Source: Kiritimatiellia bacterium
GTDB lineage: Bacteria; Verrucomicrobiota; Kiritimatiellia; UBA8416; JADHWI01
NCBI GenBank assembly: GCA_016783565.1
Contig: JADHWI010000008.1
Coordinates: forward strand, 1-63,066
Direction of reading: 5' to 3'
Length of the DNA: 63,066 nt
Under the pieces are notes generated by a model that worked only from the letters and a program-made list of their open reading frames with translations, was not told the origin of the DNA and searched no databases. This document shows positions 34,412 through 43,460 of this stretch, one piece after another; position 1 is the stretch's first letter, and each line of letters starts with the position of its first letter. The position numbers and the translations under genes are program-made.

Positions 34412-35257
34412 ATGTGGGATTACACAGGGAAAGTTCTGGAACATTTCAGGAATCCACGCAATGTCGGGTTGATTAAGGATCCCGATGGAGTGGGGGAAGT
34501 GGGATCGCTGGCGTGTGGCGATGCCTTGAAGTTATCGTTCAAGCTGGATGATGAAAAAAAATGCATTCTTGATGCAAAGTTTCAAACATTCGGTTGTGCC
34601 AGCGCGATAGCGTCATCCTCTGCGTTGACGGAGATTATCAAGGGCATGACTCTGGAGGAAGCAGGCCAGGTCACGAACCAGGATATAGCGGAATATCTGG
34701 GTGGACTGCCGGAGCAGAAAATGCATTGTTCGGTCATGGGGCGTGAAGCTCTGGAGGTGGCGATCGAGAATTATCATACTGGTGACACCAGCAAAAAAAT
34801 TCTCTCCGGTAAAGTGATTTGCACGTGTTTCGGGGTGACAGAGGAAGAAATTGAGCACGTGGTGAGGGACAACGATCTGACTACGGTGGATCAGGTCACC
34901 AATTATTGTAAAGCCGGTGGCGGTTGTGGGCATTGCAAGGTGGATATCAGTGACGTGATCACCAAGGTGCAGCGGGAGAAGGAAAAGACGGCTCCCGAGA
35001 AACCCGTCGGAAAGAAGCTGACGGTTTTGCAGAAAATCCGGCTCATCGAAGAAACGCTGGAACGTGAAATTCGTCCGATGCTGCAGAAAGATGGTGGTGA
35101 CATTGAGTTGATCGATTTGGATGGCAGTCGCGTTATTGTGGCCATGCGCGGTATGTGTGCGCATTGTAGTCTGTCTGAAGTCACAACCAAGGAAGTGGTT
35201 GAAAAAAAGTTGCGTGAGTTTGTGGCGGATGACCTGATGGTCGAGGAGGAGAAATAG
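34412..35257 (+). CDS. nifU: NifU iron-sulfur cluster scaffold, three-domain
   Basis: The 281-residue protein has the full NifU architecture. The N-terminal IscU-like scaffold has Cys35 (LACGDALK), Cys62 (FGCASA) and Cys106 (MHCSVMG). The central BFD-like [2Fe-2S] domain has Cys137, Cys139, Cys172 and Cys175. The C-terminal Nfu domain has the MCAHC motif. These numbers match those known for the nitrogen-fixation NifU. No nitrogenase genes are present, so this is most likely the general Fe-S assembly system. nifS starts directly after the stop. Confidence 0.95.
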   Translation: MWDYTGKVLEHFRNPRNVGLIKDPDGVGEVGSLACGDALKLSFKLDDEKKCILDAKFQTFGCASAIASSSALTEIIKGMTLEEAGQVTNQDIAEYLGGLPEQKMHCSVMGREALEVAIENYHTGDTSKKILSGKVICTCFGVTEEEIEHVVRDNDLTTVDQVTNYCKAGGGCGHCKVDISDVITKVQREKEKTAPEKPVGKKLTVLQKIRLIEETLEREIRPMLQKDGGDIELIDLDGSRVIVAMRGMCAHCSLSEVTTKEVVEKKLREFVADDLMVEEEK

Positions 35258-36412
35258 ATGCGTAACGTCTATCTCGATAACAATGCAACGACGCGAGTGG
35301 CTCCTGAGGTCGTGGATGCCATGATGCCGTTCTTTAATGACCTCTGGGGAAATCCTTCCAGTATGCATTTGTTTGGCGGCCAGGTGGCCTCTTTTGTTGA
35401 GGCCGCAAGAAATCAGGTTGCGCAATTGATTGGAGCGGATCCGTCGGAGATCATCTTTACGAGTTGTGGAACGGAAAGTGATAACACGGCAATACGTGGT
35501 GCCATTGAGGCGGCCGGTCGTTCTGTGCGCATTATCACCAGTCGGGTGGAGCATCCTGCGGTGTTGAGTCCTTGTCGATATTTGCGGGAGCATGGCCACG
35601 AGGTGATCGAGATTGGTGTCGATGAAGCGGGTCATCTGGATATGGACGAGCTGGAGCGAGAGCTTGAGAAGGGGCCGTCGTTTGTGAGTCTCATGTGGGC
35701 CAACAATGAGACGGGTGTTATTTTTCCCATCCGTAAGATTGCCCGTATGGTGAAAGAATCGGGTGGTGTCATGCATACTGATGCAGTCCAGGCCGTGGGC
35801 AAGGAATCTATCGATGTCAGCAAGGTGCCTGTAGATATGTTGTCTCTCTCGGGACACAAGCTGCACGCGCCAAAGGGAATCGGAGCTTTGTATGTCCGGC
35901 GTGGTACAAAGCTGAACACGTTCCTTATGGGAGGGCACCAGGAGAGTGGTCGTCGTGGAGGCACGGAAAATGTTCCCTATATTGTTGGGCTGGGAAAAGC
36001 CAGTGAGCTGGCGGCGGAATATATGAAGGACGAGCAGAGTCGTGTCGCCGCGTTGCGTGATCGGTTGGAAGAGGGGTTGCTGGCTTCTTGTCCGGATACC
36101 CGCGTGAATGGTGATCAGAAGCATCGCCTGCCCAATACGACGAACATCAGCTTTCAGTACATTGAGGGGGAAGCCATCCTGTATCTGTTGAGTGATCTGG
36201 GGATTGCTGCGTCTTCGGGGTCGGCCTGTACTTCCGGTTCGCTCGAACCCTCGCATGTGATTCGCGCCATGGGTGTTCCGTTTACGGCTGCTCACGGTTC
36301 GACGCGTTTCAGTCTCAGCCGCTATAACACGCAGGAAGACATTGACTACGTTATCGAAAAGATGCCGGCAATTGTTGAGCGTCTACGGGTTTTGTCTCCC
36401 TTTGTAGAGTAG
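35258..36412 (+). CDS. nifS: Cysteine desulfurase NifS/IscS
   Basis: This PLP enzyme removes sulfur from cysteine and passes it to NifU. The 384-residue protein begins VYLDNNATTRVAPEV. It has the PLP Lys in SLSGHKLHAPKGIGALYVRR near residue 201, the His of TDAVQAVGK and the catalytic Cys in SSGSACTSGSLEPSHVI near 323. All class I desulfurase features are present. It abuts nifU without a gap. Confidence 0.96.
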   Translation: MRNVYLDNNATTRVAPEVVDAMMPFFNDLWGNPSSMHLFGGQVASFVEAARNQVAQLIGADPSEIIFTSCGTESDNTAIRGAIEAAGRSVRIITSRVEHPAVLSPCRYLREHGHEVIEIGVDEAGHLDMDELERELEKGPSFVSLMWANNETGVIFPIRKIARMVKESGGVMHTDAVQAVGKESIDVSKVPVDMLSLSGHKLHAPKGIGALYVRRGTKLNTFLMGGHQESGRRGGTENVPYIVGLGKASELAAEYMKDEQSRVAALRDRLEEGLLASCPDTRVNGDQKHRLPNTTNISFQYIEGEAILYLLSDLGIAASSGSACTSGSLEPSHVIRAMGVPFTAAHGSTRFSLSRYNTQEDIDYVIEKMPAIVERLRVLSPFVE

Positions 36413-36445
36413 GGTGTGTTGTTTTTCGTTTTTTTCTGGTCACAG

Positions 36446-36471
36446 AACGATGGTTCATATATCGTTTTTTT
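36446..36471 (+). terminator. Weak intrinsic terminator after nifS
   Basis: AACGAT (36446-36451) and ATCGTT (36461-36466) can pair around a nine-base loop, and a T run continues to 36470. The stem is short and AT-rich, and dinB starts immediately after, so termination may be partial. Confidence 0.35.
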
Positions 36472-37785
36472 GTGAGTCATGCTTCTCCCATTCTGACCGG
36501 GTCTTTTCCGCAAGCGATTGTGCATGTGGACGCGGATGCCTTCTTTGCCTCTGTTGAGGAGGCGCTGGAGCCATCGTTGCGCGGCAAACCCGTGGTTACG
36601 GGGCAAGAGCGCGGAATTGTGGCGTGTCCAAATTATCTTGCCAAGGCGTGCGGTGTTCAGCGCGGCGTTCCCATTTTCAAGGCAAAGAAAGTTTGTCCTG
36701 ACCTGGTTGTGCTTCCCAGTGATTATGAAACATACAGTCTCTATTCAAAGCGCATGTTTGCCATCATGCGTCGCTACAGCCCGTTTGTAGAGGAGTATTC
36801 CATTGATGAAGCGTTTCTTGATATTACGGGTATGCGTAGCATTTTCCGTTCTTCCTATGAAGACATTGTACAGAGGTTACGTGCGGAAATCGCTGATGAG
36901 TTGGGCATGACGGTTTCTGCTGGACTCAGTTTGTCAAAAGGTCTTGCCAAGCTTTGCTCAAAGTTCCGGAAGCCGGATGGATTTACGGCTGTTCCGGGGA
37001 GGTATATCCATGTGCTCTTACAGAGAACCCCTGTGGGCAAAGTGTGGGGAATCGGTCATAACATCGAAGCATTGCTTCAAAAATACGGAGTACAGACCGC
37101 TTATGATTTTGTGATGCGTCCGGAAGCCTGGGTCCGTCGCCTTCTCAAGCGCCCGGGGCATGACCTGTGGCGAGAGCTGCGAGGAGAGTCGGTGCACAAA
37201 GTGACAGATATCGAGCCAGGCCCCAAGTATACGATCATGAAATCCAAGACATTCACACCACCTTCCCGTGAGAAAGAGTTTGTTTATGCGCGCCTGGTCA
37301 GAAATGTGGAGTCAGCGTTTATGAAAGCCCGTCGTCACACGTTGCGTACAGCTTCTTTGTGTGTAGTATTGCGGCATCAGGACTACCATCACTCTGGTCT
37401 GGAGGCACGGTTATCACGGCCTACATCATCAACCCTTGAGGCCATGCCCTTGATTCGCGGGTTATTCGAACAGGTCTTCGAGCCTGGGCGTGAATACCGT
37501 TCCACGATGATTGTACTGGGAGGGCTTGACGAGGATACCACGGAGCAGTATGACCTTTTTGAGGATCGTATTCGTATTGAGAAACTTCGCAGAATCACCA
37601 TTGCGCAGGATTCACTGAACGCCCGCTATGGAAAGCATACGGTATCTTCGGGCACCATGTTGGCGCTTGCGGCAAAGCCGCATATGACGCGGGACGATGT
37701 GCCGGAACGTCGAACGGCTGGCGCGTTTAAGGGGGAGACTGCGCGCCAGAGAATCAGGTTGCCACGTCTGAATATTCCGATTTGA
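36472..37785 (+). CDS. dinB: DNA polymerase IV (Y-family)
   Basis: The 437-residue error-prone polymerase copies damaged DNA. The palm carboxylates are in HVDADAFFASVEE and YSIDEAFLD. The YSKRMFAIMRRYSPFVEEYS segment, the helix-hairpin-helix thumb (GKVWGIGHNIEALLQKYGV) and the little-finger domain are present. The start is GTG at 36472; no ATG lies between it and the conserved core. The ~45-residue tail after the little finger is basic. No PCNA-type clamp motif was confidently seen. Confidence 0.93.
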   Translation: MSHASPILTGSFPQAIVHVDADAFFASVEEALEPSLRGKPVVTGQERGIVACPNYLAKACGVQRGVPIFKAKKVCPDLVVLPSDYETYSLYSKRMFAIMRRYSPFVEEYSIDEAFLDITGMRSIFRSSYEDIVQRLRAEIADELGMTVSAGLSLSKGLAKLCSKFRKPDGFTAVPGRYIHVLLQRTPVGKVWGIGHNIEALLQKYGVQTAYDFVMRPEAWVRRLLKRPGHDLWRELRGESVHKVTDIEPGPKYTIMKSKTFTPPSREKEFVYARLVRNVESAFMKARRHTLRTASLCVVLRHQDYHHSGLEARLSRPTSSTLEAMPLIRGLFEQVFEPGREYRSTMIVLGGLDEDTTEQYDLFEDRIRIEKLRRITIAQDSLNARYGKHTVSSGTMLALAAKPHMTRDDVPERRTAGAFKGETARQRIRLPRLNIPI

Positions 37786-37921
37786 ACATCGTATGGGGCT
37801 TTTGAGGCTTGCGGAAAAAACTTCGCAACATAATCTCGATATGCTATTTGTGATTTATTGAAATCAACCGTTTTTTTGTTCGGGATGGGTTTGAAGATAT
37901 ACGTACAGTTAGATTAAACAC

Positions 37922-38428
37922 ATGCAGCTATATTTGGTCAGACACGGGGTGGCAAGGGATATTTCGGAGTCGGGCGTCCTAAATGATGTCGACCGCCCCT
38001 TGTCTCCGTACGGTGAAAAATGCACACGACAGGTGGCTGCGGGACTGGCTCGTCTAAGCCCTCAGGTTTCTCGTATAATCAGCAGTCCGCTTTTACGCGC
38101 AATGCAAACGGCAGAGATTTTTGCGCAGGCACTTGCCATTGATGGTGCCGTAGAATCATGTGATGCGTTGGCCTCGGAACAGCATGTTGAAGAGGTGATT
38201 CAGTGGATTAAGGAACAATCAGATGGTGGTCTGATGCTGGTGGGGCATATGCCGGCTCTGGCTTTGATGGTTTCCAGGTTGGTTTGTGGAAGCAATGAAT
38301 TAGCCTCCCTGCATTTTGAAAAGGCCGGTCTTTGCCGACTTTCTTTCGATGGGTCCATTTTGCCTGGGACTGCGATGATGAAATGGTTGATGCCGCCATC
38401 CGTGTTTAGGGCGCTGTCCGGAGAGTAG
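37922..38428 (+). CDS. sixA: SixA-type phosphohistidine phosphatase
   Basis: The 168-residue protein is a short histidine phosphatase with the catalytic RHG (Arg7-His8) in MQLYLVRHGVA, SSPLLRAMQTAEIF and the second His in LMLVGHMPALALMVSRL. SixA removes phosphate from phosphohistidine, in Escherichia coli from the PTS-Ntr protein NPr. A PTS-like HPr/EI/HPr kinase set is encoded a few genes downstream on the other strand, so a link is possible. The chorismate mutase gene follows after six bases. Confidence 0.88.
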   Translation: MQLYLVRHGVARDISESGVLNDVDRPLSPYGEKCTRQVAAGLARLSPQVSRIISSPLLRAMQTAEIFAQALAIDGAVESCDALASEQHVEEVIQWIKEQSDGGLMLVGHMPALALMVSRLVCGSNELASLHFEKAGLCRLSFDGSILPGTAMMKWLMPPSVFRALSGE

Positions 38429-38434
38429 GGAATC

Positions 38435-39193
38435 ATGAGTGAACGGTTTCGACTGGATAATGTGCGGGTTGCGCTTGTCAGGCTTGAGGAAATTATTATT
38501 TCCCGTCTGATTGAGCGCGCTCAGTTTTGTCAGAATCCCATGGTTTACGAGGCCGATGCCCTCGGGGCGCCGTTGCAGGGACTCAGCATTCTTGGTTTCC
38601 TCCTGCAGGAAACAGAAAGAACCCATGCGAAGCTGCGCCGTTATACCAGTCCTGACGAACATCCCTTCTTCTCCGATCTTCCTGACCCTGTGTTGCCCAG
38701 TTTGACTTATTTTGATAACCCGCTTGAGGAAAATGAGATCAATGTCAATGCGCAGGTCCGGTGGATTTATGAGCAGGAGATTATTCCTTTAATCTGTTGT
38801 CCCGGCGATGATCGACAGTATGGCTCTAGTGCGGTAAATGACGTCAGTTGTCTGCAGGCAATCTCCAAACGTGTGCATTACGGGAAATTTGTAGCGGAAA
38901 GCAAATTCCGGGATGACGAAGCCGTATATCGTGAGTGTATTTTGAGCGAGGATAGAGACCGTCTCATGGCGTTAATTACTGATCCTGATGTTGAGAATGC
39001 CGTATTGCAACGGGTTCGCCATAAGGCTCGGACCTACTGTAGTGAGATTAGTAGCGCCAGCACGGAAGTGTTGTCACCGGATACCATTGTCACTATCTAC
39101 AGTCGATGGATCATTCCGATGAACAAAGACGTTCAGGTGAAGTATCTGATGCAGAGAGTTTCGGCTGATCAGCCCGTTAAAGACTCTGAATAG
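38435..39193 (+). CDS. Chorismate mutase, eukaryote-type AroQ (yeast ARO7-like)
   Basis: Chorismate mutase converts chorismate to prephenate for phenylalanine and tyrosine. The 252-residue protein matches the all-helical eukaryotic form over its full length: IISRLIERAQF, LGFLLQETERTHAKLRRYTSPDEHPFF, a PLICCPGDDRQYGSSAVNDVSCLQAISKRVHYGKFVAESKF segment (in three adjoining blocks) and a C-terminal DPDVENAVLQRVRHKARTY helix. Bacterial enzymes are normally ~90-residue AroQ domains or AroH, so this type is unusual. The region that binds Trp/Tyr in the yeast enzyme is at least partly present (GSSAVNDVSC). Confidence 0.9.
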   Translation: MSERFRLDNVRVALVRLEEIIISRLIERAQFCQNPMVYEADALGAPLQGLSILGFLLQETERTHAKLRRYTSPDEHPFFSDLPDPVLPSLTYFDNPLEENEINVNAQVRWIYEQEIIPLICCPGDDRQYGSSAVNDVSCLQAISKRVHYGKFVAESKFRDDEAVYRECILSEDRDRLMALITDPDVENAVLQRVRHKARTYCSEISSASTEVLSPDTIVTIYSRWIIPMNKDVQVKYLMQRVSADQPVKDSE

Positions 39194-39274
39194 GCTCTTC
39201 TTGTTGGGGGTAAACGTCTGCTTCTGCAACGTAGGGTGCGTCAAGAGGGAATCAGTTTTCTGCTAGCCGCATGT

Positions 39275-41056
39275 TTACAGAATATCGAGTAACTCCGGGG
39301 CTACCTCTGAGGTAAGTTCTCTGCACAAGCCCAGCACTTCGCCGGCAGATTTGCAGCCCATGGCGGCATTTGCCAGCTCTGCGGCCCGCGTCTGGTCAAG
39401 GGCGCGGATCACATCTTTGACGATGGGGACGGCTGCGGGTGCGACGCTCAACTCATCAAGACCAAGACCCACAAGCAGGGGCGTTGCCAGCGGATCGGCT
39501 GCGAGTTCGCCGCAAATGCCTACCCATATACCTGCGGAATGTCCTGCATCAATTGTGTATTTCATGAGTTTCAGTACGGCAGGATGCATGGGTTCATACA
39601 GATAGGCGACGCGCTCATTGACGCGGTCCACAGCCAGTGAATACTGCACGAGGTCGTTGGTTCCAATGCTGAAGAAATCAACATGTTTGGCGATGATGTC
39701 TGCGGTTAGCGCAGCGGAGGGAATTTCGACCATGATACCCACATCCAGGTTTTCGTCGAAAGGGATACCGCGTTTGCGAAGCTCCTCTTTGCTCTCATCG
39801 AGAAGTGCATTGGCCTGCAAGACCTCCTTTGCTCCACTGATCATGGGGTACATGATTTTGACGTTCTTGCTTGCGCTGGCTCGCAAAATAGCCCGTAGCT
39901 GACGCTTAAAGTGTTCCGGGTAGAGCAATGACAAGCGAATGGATCGACATCCCAGAAAAGGATTGGCCTCTTTTCGGGATTGATTGTCGGCAAGGAACTT
40001 GTCACCACCGATATCCTGTGTTCGGATAATGACGGGGCTCGGGCTCAATCGTTGCGCAACATGGGTATAGATTTTAGTTTGCTCCTCCTCGCTCATGCTG
40101 CTGCCGTGCGAAAGAAACATGTATTCTGTACGAAATAAACCGATGCCTTCGGCGCCATATTGTAGAACGGCATCCAGTTCGTCCGGTCCTTCAGAGTTTG
40201 CTGATAGCAAAATGCGATGCCCATCTCGCGTTTCCGCTGGTTTATCGTGCAGGGCTGTCAGGCCCTGGCTGATGGATCGACGTGTTTCGGCCAGTCGACC
40301 ATATTCTTCAAGGTCGCTTTCGGTCGGACGAATAATGAATATTCCCCGGTTGCCATCCATGGCAATCAGATCTCCTGTATGGATCTGATTGCTCACATCG
40401 CGTAAGCCCACTATGGCCGGGATTTCCATGGCGCGCGCCATAACTGCAGTGTGCGAGGTGGCGCTGCCATGATCGGTTGCGATTCCTAAAACCTGCTCTT
40501 TTCGCAGGGACGCAGTCAGCGATGGAGCAAGGTCTTGCGCGATGAGTACATATTCGCCATCGATATCCCCCAGCGTCTCGTCATCTTTGCCGCTGAGGCT
40601 GTGCACAATGCGCCGGGCAACATCCCGAATATCTGTGACGCGTTCCCTCAGGTAATCGTCTTCAACGGATTCGAGTACGGCGGCATAGCGTTCTGTAGCA
40701 GTTTTGACTACGAATTCTGCATTCAGTAAATTTTCACGAATGCCGTTTACAACTTCTTCGATCAATGTACGGTCATCCAGAACCATGAGGTGAGCATCCA
40801 GGATGCTGGCATCTCCGATTGCGGTTCGGGTTTCCAGGTTCTTCTGAATGGTCTTGATTTGTCGGCGTGTTTCGATGAGGGCATCTTCAAACCGGCAAAT
40901 TTCATGCTCGATCTCATCAGGCTTCAGCTCACGTTTCAGGACATGCCACTGGTCAGGTTTCAGCAGGTAGACATGCGCCACAACCACCCCTGGAGATACG
41001 CCGATCCCCTTGAGGCGTATGGGCTCAAGGTTCTTGCTGTCACTGGTTTCGGTCAC
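39275..41056 (-). CDS. ptsI: Phosphoenolpyruvate-protein phosphotransferase (enzyme I)
   Basis: Enzyme I takes phosphate from PEP and passes it to HPr. The protein has about 593 residues. It has the phospho-accepting His in DHGSATSHTAVMARAMEIPA and the PEP-binding barrel with EGIGLFRTEYMFL, YPMISGAKEV, EIPSAALTADIIAKHVDFFSIGTNDLVQY and the catalytic Cys in GICGELAADP. The GTG at 41056, four bases after the ptsH stop and preceded by GAGGAC, is preferred to a TTG at 41074. No PTS permease subunit is in the window. Confidence 0.95.
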   Translation of the reverse strand: MTETSDSKNLEPIRLKGIGVSPGVVVAHVYLLKPDQWHVLKRELKPDEIEHEICRFEDALIETRRQIKTIQKNLETRTAIGDASILDAHLMVLDDRTLIEEVVNGIRENLLNAEFVVKTATERYAAVLESVEDDYLRERVTDIRDVARRIVHSLSGKDDETLGDIDGEYVLIAQDLAPSLTASLRKEQVLGIATDHGSATSHTAVMARAMEIPAIVGLRDVSNQIHTGDLIAMDGNRGIFIIRPTESDLEEYGRLAETRRSISQGLTALHDKPAETRDGHRILLSANSEGPDELDAVLQYGAEGIGLFRTEYMFLSHGSSMSEEEQTKIYTHVAQRLSPSPVIIRTQDIGGDKFLADNQSRKEANPFLGCRSIRLSLLYPEHFKRQLRAILRASASKNVKIMYPMISGAKEVLQANALLDESKEELRKRGIPFDENLDVGIMVEIPSAALTADIIAKHVDFFSIGTNDLVQYSLAVDRVNERVAYLYEPMHPAVLKLMKYTIDAGHSAGIWVGICGELAADPLATPLLVGLGLDELSVAPAAVPIVKDVIRALDQTRAAELANAAMGCKSAGEVLGLCRELTSEVAPELLDIL

Positions 41057-41060
41057 GCTA

Positions 41061-41354
41061 TCAGTCCTCGTCAAAGTTGCGGTCTACGAGCATTTCCAGT
41101 TCGTCCAAAACTTGTTCGGCATCCGGGCCTTCTGCGGATATTATCAAGCGGGTTCCGCGTGATGCTTCCAGCGTCATGAGCCCCATAATACTTTTGCCTG
41201 AGACGCAGTTTCCATCTCGTTCGAAGGTGACATCAGCACGGAAACGGCTGGCAATCTTAACAATCATCGCAGCAGGTCGGGCATGGATTCCGTACTGGTT
41301 TCCAATTTCGACTTTACGAGAAAGTGCACCGTCGTTCTGGCCGTTATCACTCAC
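41061..41354 (-). CDS. ptsH: Phosphocarrier protein HPr
   Basis: The 97-residue protein carries the enzyme I target His24 in YGIHARPAAMIVK and the regulatory Ser55 in VSGKSIMGLMTL, the site phosphorylated by HPr kinase. Both sites are intact, so HPr here can integrate both kinases. The start is GTG at 41354, overlapping the hprK stop region. It sits between hprK and ptsI. Confidence 0.95.
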   Translation of the reverse strand: MSDNGQNDGALSRKVEIGNQYGIHARPAAMIVKIASRFRADVTFERDGNCVSGKSIMGLMTLEASRGTRLIISAEGPDAEQVLDELEMLVDRNFDED

Positions 41355-42321
41355 TGCCGGCAGCGCCTCCTGTCATGAGAGCAACCAATCGCTCATCCAG
41401 TTCTTTTGCCGCATCATGCCCCAGGCGACGCAACTTCTGGTTCAACGCCGCAGTTTCAATCACATTGCCCAGATCGCGTCCCGGTGCTACGCCAATATAA
41501 ACTTGTGGCAGCTCAACCCCGAGTATCGTGCTTGTGAGTTGAATTTGGCCGGATCGATCCATTTCTTCTAACTTGGCGGGGTCACAAAGCGTGGCAACAA
41601 GATCGAGCTTTTTCTCTTCTCTGACCGAGGCAACGCCAAATAGACTGGGAACATGTACGATTCCAATACCCCGTATTTCCATGTGATAGCGCGTGACGTT
41701 GATGGGGGAGCCGATTACGTTTCCGGCGCTATCGACACGTAGTGCGGTGATGTCGTCAGAAACAAGGGCCGCTCCTTTGCGAATCAGGGCTAACGCGGTC
41801 TCGCTTTTTCCCAGGCCCGGCTTGCCCTCAATCAATACGCCAATACCCATGATTTCTACCATGGTGCCTTGCACTTTTATGTGAGGTGCAGCCAGGTTCT
41901 CCATGATGATCGTGGCGGCATTGACAAAATCTTTCGTCACCATTGGTGAGCGGAACAGCGGTACGCCTGCTTCCTCTGCCAGAGCCTGTACCTCTGGAAA
42001 CATTTTTTTGTGGCGTGTTGCCACAACGCAGGGAATTTTCTGCTGAAAGAATTCTTTAAAACGCTTAATGCGCTCTTTTTCGCTCAGAGAATCCAAGTAC
42101 GCGTGTTCGGCTAATCCGAATACCTGTATCCGCTTGTTCGCAAAATACTTGAAGAATCCAGCCAGTGCGAATCCGGGACGGTTGATTGCCGCTTCCCGGA
42201 TGCGTTTCTTCAGGCCTGACTCGCCAGAGATCAATTGTAGCTTTAAGGCGGTTGCGCCTGCGTCCATGAATTCGCGAACCGTGACAGATTGCACGTGTTT
42301 ACCATCTGATTCGGCACTCAC
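41347..42321 (-). CDS. hprK: HPr kinase/phosphorylase
   Basis: The 324-residue bifunctional enzyme phosphorylates and dephosphorylates HPr at its regulatory Ser. The P-loop IEGKPGLGKSETALALIRKG lies near residue 160. The HprK signature region (EIRGIGIVHVPSLFGVASVREEKKL) and an N-terminal HPrK_N domain (TALKLQLISGESGLKKRIRE) are present. The start is GTG, overlapping the hpf stop as GTGA. With no CcpA-like regulator in view, its output is unknown. Confidence 0.95.
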   Translation of the reverse strand: MSAESDGKHVQSVTVREFMDAGATALKLQLISGESGLKKRIREAAINRPGFALAGFFKYFANKRIQVFGLAEHAYLDSLSEKERIKRFKEFFQQKIPCVVATRHKKMFPEVQALAEEAGVPLFRSPMVTKDFVNAATIIMENLAAPHIKVQGTMVEIMGIGVLIEGKPGLGKSETALALIRKGAALVSDDITALRVDSAGNVIGSPINVTRYHMEIRGIGIVHVPSLFGVASVREEKKLDLVATLCDPAKLEEMDRSGQIQLTSTILGVELPQVYIGVAPGRDLGNVIETAALNQKLRRLGHDAAKELDERLVALMTGGAAGSE

Positions 42322-42683
42322 AGTACGCCTCCCTCGAACTCTTCTTCCACCACTGTTTCAATCAGATCTCCATTCTTCCTGGCCGCTCTTGGGCGGTGAT
42401 CTTGCACCTTGTCCCTCAATTTGCGCAGCTGACGTTCTGCCTTTTCGGTCGCAACATCAATGGCCGCACGTAGGTTCTCGGAAGACTCTTCAGCTTCAAT
42501 GTGAATGTGATTGCGTGCTTTCACAACAATCTCTGCCACGTTAGAGCGTTTTTCGTGGTCCAGGATGACATGGATGTGCTCGATGCGAGGAAAACTCTCG
42601 GACAGGGCTTCCATTTTATCGGTGACGTATGATTGGATTGCTTTGGGTACTTTCATGTGTCTGATGGTTACTTCAATGGACAT
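42318..42683 (-). CDS. hpf: Ribosome hibernation promoting factor (HPF/YfiA family, short form)
   Basis: The 121-residue protein binds the small ribosomal subunit in slow growth. It has the family's beta-alpha-beta-beta-beta-alpha fold: EVTIRHMKVPKAIQSYVTDKMEAL, IHVILDHEKRSNVAEIVVKA and AAIDVATEKAERQLRKLRDKVQDH. The C-terminal dimerisation domain of long HPF is absent. The ATG at 42683 is preferred to one six bases upstream because AAGGAGG then lies seven bases away. In proteobacteria the gene is similarly placed downstream of lptB. Confidence 0.9.
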   Translation of the reverse strand: MSIEVTIRHMKVPKAIQSYVTDKMEALSESFPRIEHIHVILDHEKRSNVAEIVVKARNHIHIEAEESSENLRAAIDVATEKAERQLRKLRDKVQDHRPRAARKNGDLIETVVEEEFEGGVL

Positions 42684-42700
42684 GGTCATCCCTCCTTTAT

Positions 42701-43453
42701 TTACATCGTGAACTTTTCTCCCAGGTAGAGTTCACGACTTACTTTGTCATTAATAAGAAAATCACTTTCACCTTCTCGTAATACTTTACCTTCATACAGT
42801 AAATAAGCGCGATCTACAACGGCAAGCGTCTCGCGTACATTATGGTCTGTAATCAGGATGCCGAGTCCCTGCTTGCGCAGGCGACGAACAATGTTCTGAA
42901 TGTCGCCCACCGCGATGGGATCCACGCCGCTGAATGGCTCGTCCAGCATCATGATGGCGGGTTCTCTAACTAATGCGCGTGCGATCTCAAGTTTTCGTCG
43001 TTCTCCGCCACTTAGCGTGTATGCTTTCTGTTTCGCTACATGCGCAATGCCAAGTTCGTTGAGCAGGGCGTCTGCCCGGCTGAGACGCTCGCGTTGTGTC
43101 AGGTTCATGGTCTCAAGGATAGCCAGAACATTTTGTTGCACGGTTAGTTTTCTGAAGACAGAAGGTTCTTGCGCGAGGTATCCAATGCCACTGCGTGCGC
43201 GCTGACACATGGCCATGTGTGTCAGGTCACGCCCCTCCAGGAATACCTTGCCTTCGTCAGGCCGTATTAATCCCACGGCCATGTAAAACGTTGTGGTTTT
43301 TCCCGCGCCGTTCGGTCCGAGCAGTCCCACGATTTCACCCCGCGAGACTCGCAGGCTAACTTCCTGAACGACGCGCCGCCCATGATATGCTTTGGACAGA
43401 GTCTTTACTGTCAGCAGTGGCCTGTTTTTTAACGTTGCAGAGTTTTGGTTCAT
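42701..43453 (-). CDS. lptB: LPS export ABC transporter ATPase LptB
   Basis: LptB drives extraction of lipopolysaccharide from the inner membrane with LptF, LptG and LptC. The 250-residue ATPase has Walker A GLLGPNGAGKTTTFYMAVGL, the Q-loop at GYLAQEPSVFRKL, the signature LSGGERRKLEIARAL, Walker B PAIMMLDEPFSGVDPIAV and the switch His in LITDHNVRETL. The NVRETL and EPSVFRKLTV segments are hallmarks of LptB. The ATG at 43453 lies eight bases after the lptA stop. Confidence 0.95.
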   Translation of the reverse strand: MNQNSATLKNRPLLTVKTLSKAYHGRRVVQEVSLRVSRGEIVGLLGPNGAGKTTTFYMAVGLIRPDEGKVFLEGRDLTHMAMCQRARSGIGYLAQEPSVFRKLTVQQNVLAILETMNLTQRERLSRADALLNELGIAHVAKQKAYTLSGGERRKLEIARALVREPAIMMLDEPFSGVDPIAVGDIQNIVRRLRKQGLGILITDHNVRETLAVVDRAYLLYEGKVLREGESDFLINDKVSRELYLGEKFTM

Positions 43454-43460
43454 GTACGCT

